DNA of 64,000 bases from Alkalibacterium thalassium (GTDB taxonomy: Bacteria; Bacillota; Bacilli; Lactobacillales; Carnobacteriaceae_A): assembly GCF_900101165.1 (NCBI RefSeq), contig NZ_FNFK01000003.1, positions 1 through 64,000 on the forward strand. The letters are read 5' to 3'. A program made the position numbers and the translations under genes. Shown here in pieces: positions 45,343 through 54,196 of the stretch. The notes below the pieces were generated by a model that made no database searches, was not told the DNA's origin, and saw nothing but the letters and a program-made list of their open reading frames with translations. Numbering within the stretch: position 1 is the first letter of the stretch; each line of letters opens with the position of its first letter.

Positions 45343-46232
45343 AATTTATGTTCAAGGTTGGTCATATCTTCTGGAAGTTCAGCCTGAACGATGACTTTTT
45401 GGTGAGTAAAGGGATGAGTAAACCTGATACAAGAGCAATGGAGAGCTTGTCTGTCAATTATACGGGTCTCTTCATCTCCGTAGAGGGTATCTCCCAGTAA
45501 CGCGTGATTCAAATGCGCAAAATGGACTCTGATCTGGTGTGTCCGACCCGTGTGCAGCTGAACTTTCACTCTGGTTGCTTCCAGGAACCTGTCAGTTGTC
45601 CAATATTCTGTCACGGAAGGTTTTCCGGCCTTATCCACGCATCTTTTGATGATAGACCCTTCTTCTCTACCGATCGGCTGATCGATAAAGCCATGGTCTT
45701 TCTGCAGGTTTCCTTTTACATATGCGACATATTCTTTATAGATTTCTTTCTCCTTCAAGAGACGATCCATGAACGAGTGAGCTAGAGTATGTTTGGCAAA
45801 GATCATGACACCCGATGTGTCCCGGTCGAGCCGGCTGACAATATGCACCGTCTGATGGTAATAATCGTTCTGCTCGATGTAACCTTTGACACGGTTGGCA
45901 ATTGTATTTACAGGATGAACGGATGAAGGCACTGAAGCGACCCCACTGGGTTTGTTGATAAAGAGATAATGGTCATCTTCATACAGCACATCTACAGATG
46001 TACTGGAAGAAGACAGGTTTACACTCCCCATTTCCTGGGGAATCGTCATGGATACAACATCTCCATGACTTAACTCTTCACGGACTCTTACATGGTGTCC
46101 GTTTACTTTGAGACTTCCCCCCCGGTACTTCACTTTCGTCAAGACTCGTTTGGATATCTGCCGCTTTTTCAAAAACGTCTTCAGCAGCACATTTTCCTCT
46201 TCATTTTCTTCAACTCTCCACTTAATTTCCAT
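45321..46232 (-). CDS. rluD: RluA-family pseudouridine synthase
   Basis: This enzyme makes pseudouridine in large-subunit rRNA (RluD/YjbO branch). An N-terminal S4-like domain (about residues 14-75, V-L-T-K-V-K-Y-R-G-G-S-L-K-V-N-G) precedes the catalytic domain with the aspartate motif V-S-R-L-D-R-D-T-S-G (about 130-139) and the H-Q-I-R-V-H-F-A-H sequence (about 238). The length of 303 is normal. It overlaps nadK by 11 bases and ends the relQ-nadK-rluD operon. The exact rRNA site cannot be read from sequence. Confidence 0.95.
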   Translation of the reverse strand: MEIKWRVEENEEENVLLKTFLKKRQISKRVLTKVKYRGGSLKVNGHHVRVREELSHGDVVSMTIPQEMGSVNLSSSSTSVDVLYEDDHYLFINKPSGVASVPSSVHPVNTIANRVKGYIEQNDYYHQTVHIVSRLDRDTSGVMIFAKHTLAHSFMDRLLKEKEIYKEYVAYVKGNLQKDHGFIDQPIGREEGSIIKRCVDKAGKPSVTEYWTTDRFLEATRVKVQLHTGRTHQIRVHFAHLNHALLGDTLYGDEETRIIDRQALHCSCIRFTHPFTHQKVIVQAELPEDMTNLEHKLKDRLDV

Positions 46233-47034
46233 TATTTTTCTTTGCTCCTAAAAAAGCGTCTTCTACTCTGTCCCAGAAATGGGTATGCTGATACTGGGCA
46301 AAGCGTATGCGTTCACTGGCTATACGGAACCTCAGATAATCGACATTTCCTTCATTGGAAACCAGCTGATCTATAGTTAAAGTGAAATTATCTGTATCGA
46401 TCGGCCTGATTTTGATCCACTCGTCAGGTGCTATGATCAATGGAGAACTAAGTGTACGGAATACACGATTATTCAGTGATGCCATTTCTGTTAACTGCAG
46501 TGCTTCAAGTCTGGGATGCAGCACCGCTCCCCCCACAGACTTATTGTACCCAGTCGAACCGGTCGGGGTGGAAATACATAGGCCATCTCCTCTGAACCGT
46601 TCAAAATGTTCTTCCTTGATGTATACATCGCAGACCAATGTCCCATCCACTCTTTTAATCGTCGATTCATTTAAGGCCAGGAAATGTTTAGTTTCGTTTT
46701 TATTCTTGTAGACAACTTCAACATCCAGCAAGGGATACTGAATGAATTCACCTGTATCGTTTTCCAGACTCTCCACAAGTGCTTCAATGTTATACTCCCG
46801 CCAATCCGTATAAAAGCCCAGATGGCCAGTATGTACACCTATGAATCTGACCTGATCCAGCATATGGGCATATCTGTGGAAGGCTGACAACAAGGTACCA
46901 TCACCCCCTACCGAAATAACAATTTGCGGATTCTGTTTCCCTATAGTAAAAGAAGAATCTGTCAATAATTTTTTTAGTCTGGTACTCACTTTTAATGATT
47001 CTTCCGTATAATTGTGGACCACCGCTATCCTCAC
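46222..47034 (-). CDS. nadK: NAD kinase
   Basis: NadK phosphorylates NAD to NADP. The catalytic G-G-D-G-T motif is at about residues 44-48, the N-E motif near 120 and T-G-S-T-G-Y-N-K-S (about 156-164) are all intact. The length of 270 residues is standard. The start codon is GTG with AAAAGGGATGG about 9 bases upstream. It sits between relQ and rluD, the order known from the Bacillus yjbM-nadF-yjbO locus. Confidence 0.97.
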   Translation of the reverse strand: MRIAVVHNYTEESLKVSTRLKKLLTDSSFTIGKQNPQIVISVGGDGTLLSAFHRYAHMLDQVRFIGVHTGHLGFYTDWREYNIEALVESLENDTGEFIQYPLLDVEVVYKNKNETKHFLALNESTIKRVDGTLVCDVYIKEEHFERFRGDGLCISTPTGSTGYNKSVGGAVLHPRLEALQLTEMASLNNRVFRTLSSPLIIAPDEWIKIRPIDTDNFTLTIDQLVSNEGNVDYLRFRIASERIRFAQYQHTHFWDRVEDAFLGAKKNNGN

Positions 47035-47054
47035 TGTTCAACCATCCCTTTTAC

Positions 47055-47675
47055 TCAGTCTTTTTTAAATCGATAACTTGCCTGTATGTCCTTAATTTCG
47101 TCTCGTATCGTGGACATCTCCTCGTCCAGCTGAAAAGCGGACTCTGCAGCCTTCTGCAGGCGATCGTTTATTTCTGTAGGGTACTCACCAGCGTATTTAT
47201 AATTCAGAGAATGCTCGATAGATGCCCAGAAATTCATTGCCAGCGTTCTGATCTGTATCTCAACCAGTACCACTTTCACCTCGTCGATCAGTTGAACAGG
47301 GTACTCGCAGATAAGGTGATAAGAACGGTACCCACTTTCTTTCTTGTGGGTTACATAGTCTTTTTCGTATACCACATTTAAATCATTTCTACTTTTTAGC
47401 ATCTCAACTACATCATAAATATCTTCTACAAATGGACACATAATCCTTATCCCAGCCAGATCTTCCATATCTGTTTCAAGTTTGTCCAGAGATATTTTAC
47501 GCGTCCTTGATTTTATCAGGATACTGTTGATCGGTTTCACCCTGCCCGTAACGAATTCGATAGGCCCATGTTCTTTTTTCAGCAGGTACATGTTTCTCAG
47601 TCCGCGAAGCTTTACTTTCAGTTCATCTACTGTTTGATTGTAAGGAAGCAGGAAAAGTTCCCAATCTCTATCCAT
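47055..47675 (-). CDS. relQ: Small alarmone synthetase RelQ (GTP pyrophosphokinase)
   Basis: RelQ (SAS1, YjbM) makes ppGpp/pppGpp without a hydrolase domain. The RelA_SpoT synthetase core is clear: K-S-R-T-R-K-I-S-L-D-K-L (about residues 54-65), D-L-A-G-I-R-I-M-C-P-F (about 72-82), K-K-E-S-G-Y-R-S-Y-H-L-I (about 111-122) and V-E-I-Q-I-R-T-L-A-M-N-F-W-A (about 136-149). The length of 206 fits a single-domain synthetase. It heads an operon with nadK and rluD; an extended -10 (TGG-TACAAT) lies upstream. Confidence 0.97.
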   Translation of the reverse strand: MDRDWELFLLPYNQTVDELKVKLRGLRNMYLLKKEHGPIEFVTGRVKPINSILIKSRTRKISLDKLETDMEDLAGIRIMCPFVEDIYDVVEMLKSRNDLNVVYEKDYVTHKKESGYRSYHLICEYPVQLIDEVKVVLVEIQIRTLAMNFWASIEHSLNYKYAGEYPTEINDRLQKAAESAFQLDEEMSTIRDEIKDIQASYRFKKD

Positions 47676-47782
47676 ATCCTCTACCTTCTTTGCTTTTTTT
47701 TAGTGTAGTTTCTTGTTACTATTGTACCATAATCTTTTTGAATAAAATAATTGACTGATCTTTATCGGAAAGGAAATACACA

Positions 47783-48370
47783 ATGGAACAGGAACTGGAA
47801 ATAGAATTTAAAAACATATTAACCAGACAGGAATACGAACAGCTTTACACTGATTTCAGGCAGGATAAGTTTACAGAGTTCTCTCAACGTAATGTTTATT
47901 TCGACACGCCGTCATTGGATCTGAAGAACAGAGGCTGTGCACTTAGAATAAGGCTTAAGGAAGACGACGCCGAACTGACACTCAAGACCCCCTTCGAGGG
48001 GCATCACAAAGAACTTAACCTTCCTCTGTCACTCGACGATGCTCATCTGATGACGATTCAAGGAGCTTTTCAGATACCAGAACCAGTCATCGAAATACTC
48101 GAAGTTGAAGAACCTATTCTTAATCGTTTCGTCATAAAACTGGCAGAGCTGCACACAGCACGGCTTGAGACAATGAGGGATGATACACTTGTTGTACTGG
48201 ATAAAAGTACATACAGTGGACAAGTAGACTATGAACTTGAAGTGGAAGCCGATTCAGAAGAAGCCGGGATGAAGATGTTCAAGTCTATACTTGAGCATTA
48301 TGACATTCCTAAAAGGAAAACGGAAAATAAAATATCACGTGCCTTTAACGCCCGAAAAAAACGGTATTAA
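47783..48370 (+). CDS. yjbK: CYTH domain protein (YjbK)
   Basis: CYTH (triphosphate tunnel metalloenzyme) proteins hydrolyse triphosphates or bind nucleotides. The hallmark E-L-E-I-E-F-K is at about residues 3-9, and strand motifs with alternating charged residues follow (R-N-V-Y-F-D-T-P, L-R-I-R-L-K, A-E-L-T-L-K-T-P, and Y-E-L-E-V-E). The 195-residue length is normal for YjbK. It is divergent from relQ, as in Bacillus, where yjbK and yjbM are neighbours. Its true substrate is unknown. Confidence 0.93.
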   Translation: MEQELEIEFKNILTRQEYEQLYTDFRQDKFTEFSQRNVYFDTPSLDLKNRGCALRIRLKEDDAELTLKTPFEGHHKELNLPLSLDDAHLMTIQGAFQIPEPVIEILEVEEPILNRFVIKLAELHTARLETMRDDTLVVLDKSTYSGQVDYELEVEADSEEAGMKMFKSILEHYDIPKRKTENKISRAFNARKKRY

Positions 48371-48554
48371 ATCATTTGTGACGGATTTGTTACATTCATT
48401 TAGATTTTCAGTCAAAATTCATGCAGATTATTATTAATAAACTAGTTTGTTTGTTAGTCTATATATTGTAATGAGCTATTAAATTTTAGCTCAAGATAAT
48501 TAATCGAAGAATTTCAACTGATAAACTAAACTATAAACTAGGTGAGTGTTAATT
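48371..48554 (+). other. Gap before spxH with an inverted repeat
   Basis: This 184-base gap holds no gene. GAGCTA (48473-48478) and TAGCTC (48487-48492) form an inverted repeat, not followed by T, so not a terminator. Promoter elements are AT-rich and ambiguous. Confidence 0.4.
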
Positions 48555-49175
48555 ATGTTTTTAAACAATATTATTGAAGTATTCTTGTTCGTTAATCCAT
48601 TAGGAAGGACGTGCTATGAATCCGAAAAACTTGTTGAAGCTTTCTCTGCTGAACGAGACGAAAAAGTTAAAGTACGTTTTGTTCCCATTCTAAATATCCG
48701 CTCTATCGGTAATCTGGTAAAGGGAAATTATGACTCTTCTCTTTCCAATCGAAATCAGCTCTATACTGATTCCTACAATGCCAGCCTGGCATTTCAGGCC
48801 GCTTCAATGCAGGGCAGAAAAAAAGGTAGAAAATTCTTTATGAAACTACAGCAGTCTGTCATCAAAGATGGTAGTGCCGTAACAAGAGAGCTGATGCTAC
48901 AAATTGCTGAAGCATTGAATTTGGATATCGAGATGTTTGAAGAAGATCTGGAATCGGAGCTTTCAAGAACAGCATTCAATAAAGACCAGAAACTCGCGCT
49001 TGAAATGGGAGTGACTGAATCTCCTTCTTGTGTAGTGTATTCGCCTAAAGATACTACTTCTGGTTACCGTATCGATTCTTCTATAACGAAACAGCTACTT
49101 CACGGCTTGTGCAATGACCAGGCAGAAAAAAACGACCAGGCAGTGACTCATCTTTCTCTTTATCAGACCGTTTAA
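48555..49175 (+). CDS. spxH: ClpXP adaptor protein SpxH (YjbH family)
   Basis: SpxH/YjbH binds Spx and speeds its degradation by ClpXP. The DsbA-like thioredoxin fold is suggested by the start F-L-F-V-N-P-L-G-R-T-C-Y-E-S-E; compared with Bacillus YjbH, which has a cysteine pair and a His-rich start, only one cysteine remains at this place. The central K-V-R-F-V-P-I-L-N and C-terminal G-V-T-E-S-P-S-C-V-V-Y segments fit the family. GTG at 48546 touches AGGTGAG, so the ATG at 48555 is preferred (206 residues). It shares the locus with spx, mecA and pepF. Confidence 0.85.
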   Translation: MFLNNIIEVFLFVNPLGRTCYESEKLVEAFSAERDEKVKVRFVPILNIRSIGNLVKGNYDSSLSNRNQLYTDSYNASLAFQAASMQGRKKGRKFFMKLQQSVIKDGSAVTRELMLQIAEALNLDIEMFEEDLESELSRTAFNKDQKLALEMGVTESPSCVVYSPKDTTSGYRIDSSITKQLLHGLCNDQAEKNDQAVTHLSLYQTV

Positions 49176-49268
49176 TTTCTGAAAGTTGATAAATCGAGTA
49201 GGAGGTAAATAATTAATTTATTTACCGTCCTCTCACACCACCGTACGTACGGTTCCGTATACGGCGGT

Positions 49269-50657
49269 TCAATATCTTAAGTAAGCAGACTCTGCCAGTT
49301 GGTTTAGTGAAACTAAACCCCACTGGTAGAGTCTTTTCGTTGTAAGTGCCCGATGAACCTCGGGCGTTTTGGATAATCGCCAATATTTCTTGCGTGAAAA
49401 ACCAATACGTTTAGCACTATCTATATCTAGACCTAAACGTTCTAATCTGTTAATCTTGGTTCGTATCTTTTTCCATCGCTTAAGAACAAGTTGTCTGATT
49501 CTGTGATGTAGCCATTGTTCGACCTCGCGGACGAACGTCTTAATAAACCCTAAACCAAAGTAATTAATCCACCCTCGAGTGACTTCATTGATGTCCTTAG
49601 AAATCTCTTTGAAAGTTCCTGGACGGTTTCGTTTGGTTAAGCGTCTTAATTTGCCTATGAATTTCTTCTTGGCGGCTTTGGTAGGTCTGAATCGACAGAC
49701 CCCATTCACTTTCATCATCAGACAACCCAAGAACTTTAAACGAAAGGGTGACCCCACTTCGCTTTTGTCTTGGTTGACCGTTAGTTTTAAGTCTTTTTCT
49801 ATGAAGCGGGTGATACTGTTTAAGACCCGTTCACCCGCTCGTTTCGATTTAACAAAGATGACAAAGTCATCCGCAAAACGAACAAAGCGGTGCCCGCGTT
49901 TCTCCATTTCTTTATCCAGTTCATGCAAGTAAACATTACAGAGAAGGGGCGAGATAACGCCACCTTGAGGTGCGCCTGTTTCACTTTCTACGAATTCGCC
50001 AGACAGGTCTGTTACACCACTCCGTAAGAACTTGCGGATAATTCTCAGAATAAGTTTGTCCTGTATATATTGCTCTAAGTAGTACATGAGCTTGTCATGA
50101 TTGAGGGTGTCAAAACACCGTTTCAAATCACAATCTACCACAACAGGATACCCTTCTTCATAATATTTGACGCTTTGTTTTAGAGCAGAATGATTGCTTT
50201 TTCCTTTTCGGAAACCATGGCTGTGGGGGGAGAAATTTGGGTCAATTATCGGTTCAATAATCTGCTTAATCGCTTGTTGTACCACTCGGTCACGTGCGAC
50301 CGGGATGCCCAACTCTCTTTTTCCTCCATTAGCTTTAGGTATGTCTACCCGTTTAACGGATTGGGGTTTGTAGCTCCCATCAAGTAGTTTCCTTCTAATA
50401 TGAGGGTAAAATTTTTCAATGTGAGCTTCTACTTCTTGTACAGTCATTCCGTCTACACCTGGGGCACCTTTATTTTGTCTTACTTTCTTGGCTGCCACCA
50501 GTAAATTTTTCTTGCTTACAACGAGACTCATAAGAGACTCACCATACTTGTCTTTATGTTCACCTAGGCGATTACTTTGCGCACCTACATATCCTTTCGC
50601 TTCCAGCTTATCTTTTTGTAGTCTGCCAACCGTTCGGTTGTTTTCTGCATTCGTCAT
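49269..50657 (-). CDS. ltrA: Group II intron reverse transcriptase/maturase
   Basis: The intron-encoded protein supports splicing and mobility. The reverse-transcriptase domain spans about residues 45-310, with G-A-P-G-V-D-G (about 66), Y-K-P-Q-S-V-K-R-V-D-I-P-K (about 97), H-G-F-R-K-G-K-S (about 150), D-L-K-R-C-F-D (about 176) and the catalytic R-F-A-D-D-F (about 262; Phe instead of the common Tyr before A-D-D). The maturase X domain follows (G-W-I-N-Y-F near 368). No HNH endonuclease is present, as in IIC introns. The length of 462 and AGGAGG before the ATG suggest an intact gene. Confidence 0.95.
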   Translation of the reverse strand: MTNAENNRTVGRLQKDKLEAKGYVGAQSNRLGEHKDKYGESLMSLVVSKKNLLVAAKKVRQNKGAPGVDGMTVQEVEAHIEKFYPHIRRKLLDGSYKPQSVKRVDIPKANGGKRELGIPVARDRVVQQAIKQIIEPIIDPNFSPHSHGFRKGKSNHSALKQSVKYYEEGYPVVVDCDLKRCFDTLNHDKLMYYLEQYIQDKLILRIIRKFLRSGVTDLSGEFVESETGAPQGGVISPLLCNVYLHELDKEMEKRGHRFVRFADDFVIFVKSKRAGERVLNSITRFIEKDLKLTVNQDKSEVGSPFRLKFLGCLMMKVNGVCRFRPTKAAKKKFIGKLRRLTKRNRPGTFKEISKDINEVTRGWINYFGLGFIKTFVREVEQWLHHRIRQLVLKRWKKIRTKINRLERLGLDIDSAKRIGFSRKKYWRLSKTPEVHRALTTKRLYQWGLVSLNQLAESAYLRY

Positions 50658-51044
50658 AACGCCTAACCTCCTATCTGTTTAAGTATTAATATCGTTCGGT
50701 CCTTCGGTACATTTTCCCTACTACGACCTCGGCTGACTTCTCGCCATTCGTTGTTACTACTAAGCGCTGACGAGACCTCCCCGGGTAAGAACGACAACCT
50801 TCTGCTCATGTCACTGCTTCATTTACTCAATAGAATTCGGACAGTATCGGACTTCACTTTGTTATGCAAGCTTATCCGTTCTATCAAGCCTTAGTATGAA
50901 GTTTCTGTTCGTCAGTGCAAGCATTTGCGTCCATCTTCCTTCAGATTCCGCCTCACGGCGGACACCCTTGACTTTCGCTAACAGTTCCTACTGCCAAGTC
51001 TGTAGTGGACTTTCACCACCAAGTTGTCGCCCATGCCGGGAGCA
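50658..51044 (-). ncRNA. Domains I-III of the group II intron RNA
   Basis: The 390 bases between intron 5' end and maturase start have no gene. On the minus strand they contain repeated hairpins and the typical bacterial group II sequence around the GGTGGTGAAAGTCC and GGCAGTAGGAACTG blocks, which form the catalytic scaffold. Confidence 0.8.
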
Positions 51045-51051
51045 CATACAC

Positions 51052-51086
51052 AAAGGACCCCCTTTTCGTAAAGGAGGTCCTTTTTA
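51052..51086. terminator. Hairpin of the pepF/spxH terminator, interrupted by the intron
   Basis: AAAGGACC pairs with GGTCCTTT with a further CCTTT/AAAGG stem. On the minus strand the intron begins directly after TCCTTT, where the T-run should continue; on the plus strand five T remain. Confidence 0.88.
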
Positions 51087-51178
51087 CTGATTGAAGAGAT
51101 TTCAGGTCGTTTCCTGCAGTCTTGTGCTTTTAAGCTCAGTCTGTTCAAATCATTAGTCTATATTCTTATGCTCCTGCT

Positions 51179-52996
51179 TTATCCTTCTATTGCTTCAAGA
51201 GCTTTTTCCAGTTCATTTAGTCTGTCTTCGAATACTTTCATGGCTCTTAACAGATAGTCACTATCAGTCATATCTACTCCAGCTTTTTTCATTACCTCTA
51301 TCGGGAAGTCTGAACTGCCGGCTTTAAGATAAGTCAGATATTTATCGAGAGCGCCCTCTTCATTGTTGAGCAGTTTGTCCGCTAATGCAGTTGCCGCACA
51401 GAAACCAGTTGAATACTGGTATACGTAATAATTGTAGTAGAAATGTGGGATACGTGCCCATTCATACTGTATTTCGTCATCTTTTTCAACAGCTTCGCCA
51501 TAATATTTGCTGTTGATTGCACGGTAGTTCTCGCTAAGAAAATCTGCTGTCAGAGGAACTCCTTTAGAAGCTTCTTCATGCATGAAATGTTCAAATTCTG
51601 CAAACTGAGTCTGACGGAAGACCGTCCCTTTAAACCCGTCAAGGTAATGGCTGAGTACATAAGCTCGAGCTTTAGGGTCTTCTGTCGTTTTCAACAGATG
51701 ATCCGTCAGCAAGTTCTCATTTGTGGTAGATGCAATCTCCGCAAGAAAAATTGAGTAGTTCCCATATACATGAGGCTGATTATTCCGCGTAAAGTAACTG
51801 TGCGCACTGTGACCCAACTCATGAACCAGTGTATATAAATGGTTCAGAGAATCATGCCAGTTTAAAAGGATGTACGGATTCGTATCATAAGCTCCAGATG
51901 AATACGCACCGCTTCGTTTCCCTTTATTCTCGACTACATCTATCCAGCTGTCATTAAAGGCTTTGTCAAGGACACCTTTATACTCTGCGCCCAGAACTTC
52001 CAGCCCTTCATATGTTTTGTCTTTCGCTTCATCGTAGTTATATTTCAGGCTTGCTTCACCAGTTATAGGCGTATAGAGATCATACATGTGAAGGTCATCC
52101 AGTTTAAGCACCTTCTTGCGAAGCGCCATATATCTGTGAAGCAGTGGAAGATGGTCATTTACTACATCGATCAGTGTATCATGAACAGCTTCAGGAATAT
52201 GGTTGTTCGACAGAGCGTTCTCTCTTGCGGAAGAATAATTGTGAACCTTCGCCTGATAGTTATGATGCTTGACTGTAGATGCCAAAGTGCTGGCGAAAGT
52301 ATTCTTGAAGCTTGAATAGACACTGTACATTTTCTCAAATGCTTCTTTTCTGACATGTCGATCGGTACTTTCCATCAATTCTCCAAACATACCATGAGAC
52401 AGCTGAACATCTTCTCCCTGATCGTTTGTAACCTTTGGAAACTGAAGATCTGCATTGTTCAGCACACTGAATGTCTGTGTAGATGAGTTCAGCACCTCAC
52501 TTGCACCTGCAAGTAACGCTTCCATTTCAGAAGATAGAACGTGCGCTTTGTTAGCAGTCATCTGATCAACATAATGCTTATACACTTTCAGTTTCACTTC
52601 TTCTTCGAAATAGCCGTCAAGCGTCTCTTCAGACAGTTCAATGACTTCAGGTTCGAACCAGGATGATGCTTCTTGAGTCTGCGCAATCAGGTACCTGGCC
52701 TTGTCATTCATAGCCTGATACTTGCTGTTGGCAGTATCCTGATCGTTTTTCAAATGAGCATATACATAGATAGAACTGACTTTTCTTGATAAGTCAAGCA
52801 TGGACTGGAGAGCATCAAGAAATGGTACAGCTCCATCTTCGAGAGTCCCCTGCAGTTCTTTTATCTCACCTATCTTTTCCTGAGTTGACTTAAAATCCTC
52901 TTCCCATTTCTCATCATTTTCAAATATTACTGACAGATCCCATGTTAATTCCTTAGGTACTTCTTCTCTTAAAGGTAGTGATTTGACCTCTGACAT
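51179..52996 (-). CDS. pepF: Oligoendopeptidase F
   Basis: PepF is a cytoplasmic M3 metallopeptidase that cleaves oligopeptides of about 7 to 17 residues. The zinc motif H-E-L-G-H-S-A-H-S lies near residue 390, and the downstream glutamate ligand region E-I-A-S-T-T-N-E near 418. The length of 605 is standard. A TCAGGAGGGAA ribosome binding site precedes the ATG. It follows coiA in the spx-mecA-coiA-pepF order. Its terminator is split by the group II intron. A perfect TTGATTA/TAATCAA inverted repeat lies 50 bases upstream, in the promoter area. Confidence 0.97.
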   Translation of the reverse strand: MSEVKSLPLREEVPKELTWDLSVIFENDEKWEEDFKSTQEKIGEIKELQGTLEDGAVPFLDALQSMLDLSRKVSSIYVYAHLKNDQDTANSKYQAMNDKARYLIAQTQEASSWFEPEVIELSEETLDGYFEEEVKLKVYKHYVDQMTANKAHVLSSEMEALLAGASEVLNSSTQTFSVLNNADLQFPKVTNDQGEDVQLSHGMFGELMESTDRHVRKEAFEKMYSVYSSFKNTFASTLASTVKHHNYQAKVHNYSSARENALSNNHIPEAVHDTLIDVVNDHLPLLHRYMALRKKVLKLDDLHMYDLYTPITGEASLKYNYDEAKDKTYEGLEVLGAEYKGVLDKAFNDSWIDVVENKGKRSGAYSSGAYDTNPYILLNWHDSLNHLYTLVHELGHSAHSYFTRNNQPHVYGNYSIFLAEIASTTNENLLTDHLLKTTEDPKARAYVLSHYLDGFKGTVFRQTQFAEFEHFMHEEASKGVPLTADFLSENYRAINSKYYGEAVEKDDEIQYEWARIPHFYYNYYVYQYSTGFCAATALADKLLNNEEGALDKYLTYLKAGSSDFPIEVMKKAGVDMTDSDYLLRAMKVFEDRLNELEKALEAIEG

Positions 52997-53048
52997 GCAT
53001 TTCCCTCCTGATAATTTAAGAATAATTTAATGATAACATAATTTATAT

Positions 53049-53065
53049 TTGATTAGAATAATCAA
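53049..53065. repeat. Inverted repeat upstream of pepF
   Basis: TTGATTA and TAATCAA form a perfect 7-bp inverted repeat with a 3-base centre. Position before pepF suggests an operator or part of the promoter; there is no proof. Confidence 0.35.
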
Positions 53066-53112
53066 TTTATGCAAGTTTGTCATAACTTCCGATCTTAAAT
53101 TCCTTTAATTCA

Positions 53113-54165
53113 TCAGCTCCGTTGTCGCCATTTGTTTTTTTGAATCTTAACGAGCAATCCACTTTCTGTCATCTGATCGAGAAAAGATAAAATTGGTAAC
53201 ATGACTGTATCTGAAAGGATGTTAGGGACTGAGAAATAGACGATTAGACGCGTTTCGATCCATCTTTCAACTGTCTCTCTCAAGTGACGTTCTGTAATGA
53301 CAGTAAAACTGGACTTGCTCCTCACCAGCTGGTAGATCCTCAACTTCCATTCCACTGCAGGAGTACTGATCAGCCAGTCTGTTTCGAGTCGAGTGAATAT
53401 AACTAAAGGTAATAATTCTAGACTGGTCTGACTTTCATATATAAGCTGAAAGAATGCCCGATGTCTTTTATCTCTGATTTGTCTTTTCCAGTTAAGGTAA
53501 GCCAGAGCTTTGTCTTTTATATTATTAACGTTTCCAGGTGAAATTTTTGAACACCAGGTAGTCGATTCATATTTCGTTAAAACTGACAGTACAGAAGGTA
53601 CTGTTTCATAGACAGGCGGGTCTAACTTTCTGTAGCAGCGAACCTGCCCGTCACTTACATCATAATTGAAAAAACCAAACACTCCAGGCTTAATGTCAAA
53701 GATCATGGCACGCTGCAGAGAGGTCAGCCTGTGAGTATTCGTCAGTTTATTTCCTGCAATCCATATGACTTTTCTTCCTGAGTTATGATACCCCCGAGTC
53801 CTCCTGACTATGTCTGATACTGTTATTGGGCTACACTGAAACTCGATTGCATATTCCTCTCCCTTATAACATACCAGCACATCTGGTCTCTGATTTATAT
53901 CAGGAAGCTGAGCTTCTATTTCTACTTTGACGTTCTCTTGTTTAAAAGCTTCGTACAGCGAAGTTTTCCCTTTCAGATGTTCCTCAGTCTCTCCTTCTGA
54001 AAAAGATGAACAGCTATTTTTATTTACATGGGCAAAGTGAGCAGTCATCCTTGTTCCTTTTTTTAGAATGACTGGACTCTCACAACCTGGACAAATATAA
54101 TATCCTCTTTTATCAGCTTTAGAAGCCATAAGCAGCTGTGCAGATGAATTTCTGGCTATAAGCAT
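53113..54165 (-). CDS. coiA: Competence protein CoiA
   Basis: CoiA helps process single-stranded DNA during transformation in Gram-positive bacteria. The N-terminal part has a zinc-ribbon-like C-P-G-C (about residues 25-28) with A-H-F-A-H (about 42-46), and the nuclease-like core shows R-P-D-V-L-V and Y-A-I-E-F-Q-C-S-P (about 93-115), a restriction-endonuclease-fold D-x-E-x-Q signature. The C-terminal third is helical. The length of 350 is normal. GGAGGTAAAT stands before the ATG. Its own sigma-A promoter is present; no convincing competence box was found. Confidence 0.93.
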   Translation of the reverse strand: MLIARNSSAQLLMASKADKRGYYICPGCESPVILKKGTRMTAHFAHVNKNSCSSFSEGETEEHLKGKTSLYEAFKQENVKVEIEAQLPDINQRPDVLVCYKGEEYAIEFQCSPITVSDIVRRTRGYHNSGRKVIWIAGNKLTNTHRLTSLQRAMIFDIKPGVFGFFNYDVSDGQVRCYRKLDPPVYETVPSVLSVLTKYESTTWCSKISPGNVNNIKDKALAYLNWKRQIRDKRHRAFFQLIYESQTSLELLPLVIFTRLETDWLISTPAVEWKLRIYQLVRSKSSFTVITERHLRETVERWIETRLIVYFSVPNILSDTVMLPILSFLDQMTESGLLVKIQKNKWRQRS

Positions 54166-54196
54166 ATATTTACCTCCTGGAATTTAATTCTTAATT

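Larger units (their letters stand above)
49193..51051 (-). mobile_element. Group II intron, IIC-like, about 1.86 kb
   Basis: The 5' end GTGTATG (51045-51051) opens a typical group II domain I on the minus strand. The maturase ORF lies in the domain IV position, followed by domain V (about 49222-49266) and a domain VI hairpin (GGTAAATAA/TTATTTACC, 49203-49226). The 3' end is near 49193-49198. It sits directly behind a terminator hairpin in sense orientation, the known target of IIC introns. Borders are certain to within about 6 bases at the 3' side. Confidence 0.88.

Noticed and set aside
49269-50657. Retron or diversity-generating reverse transcriptase
   Set aside because: The X domain, domain V/VI RNA and GTGTATG border identify a group II intron; no variable repeats or msr/msd structure are present.
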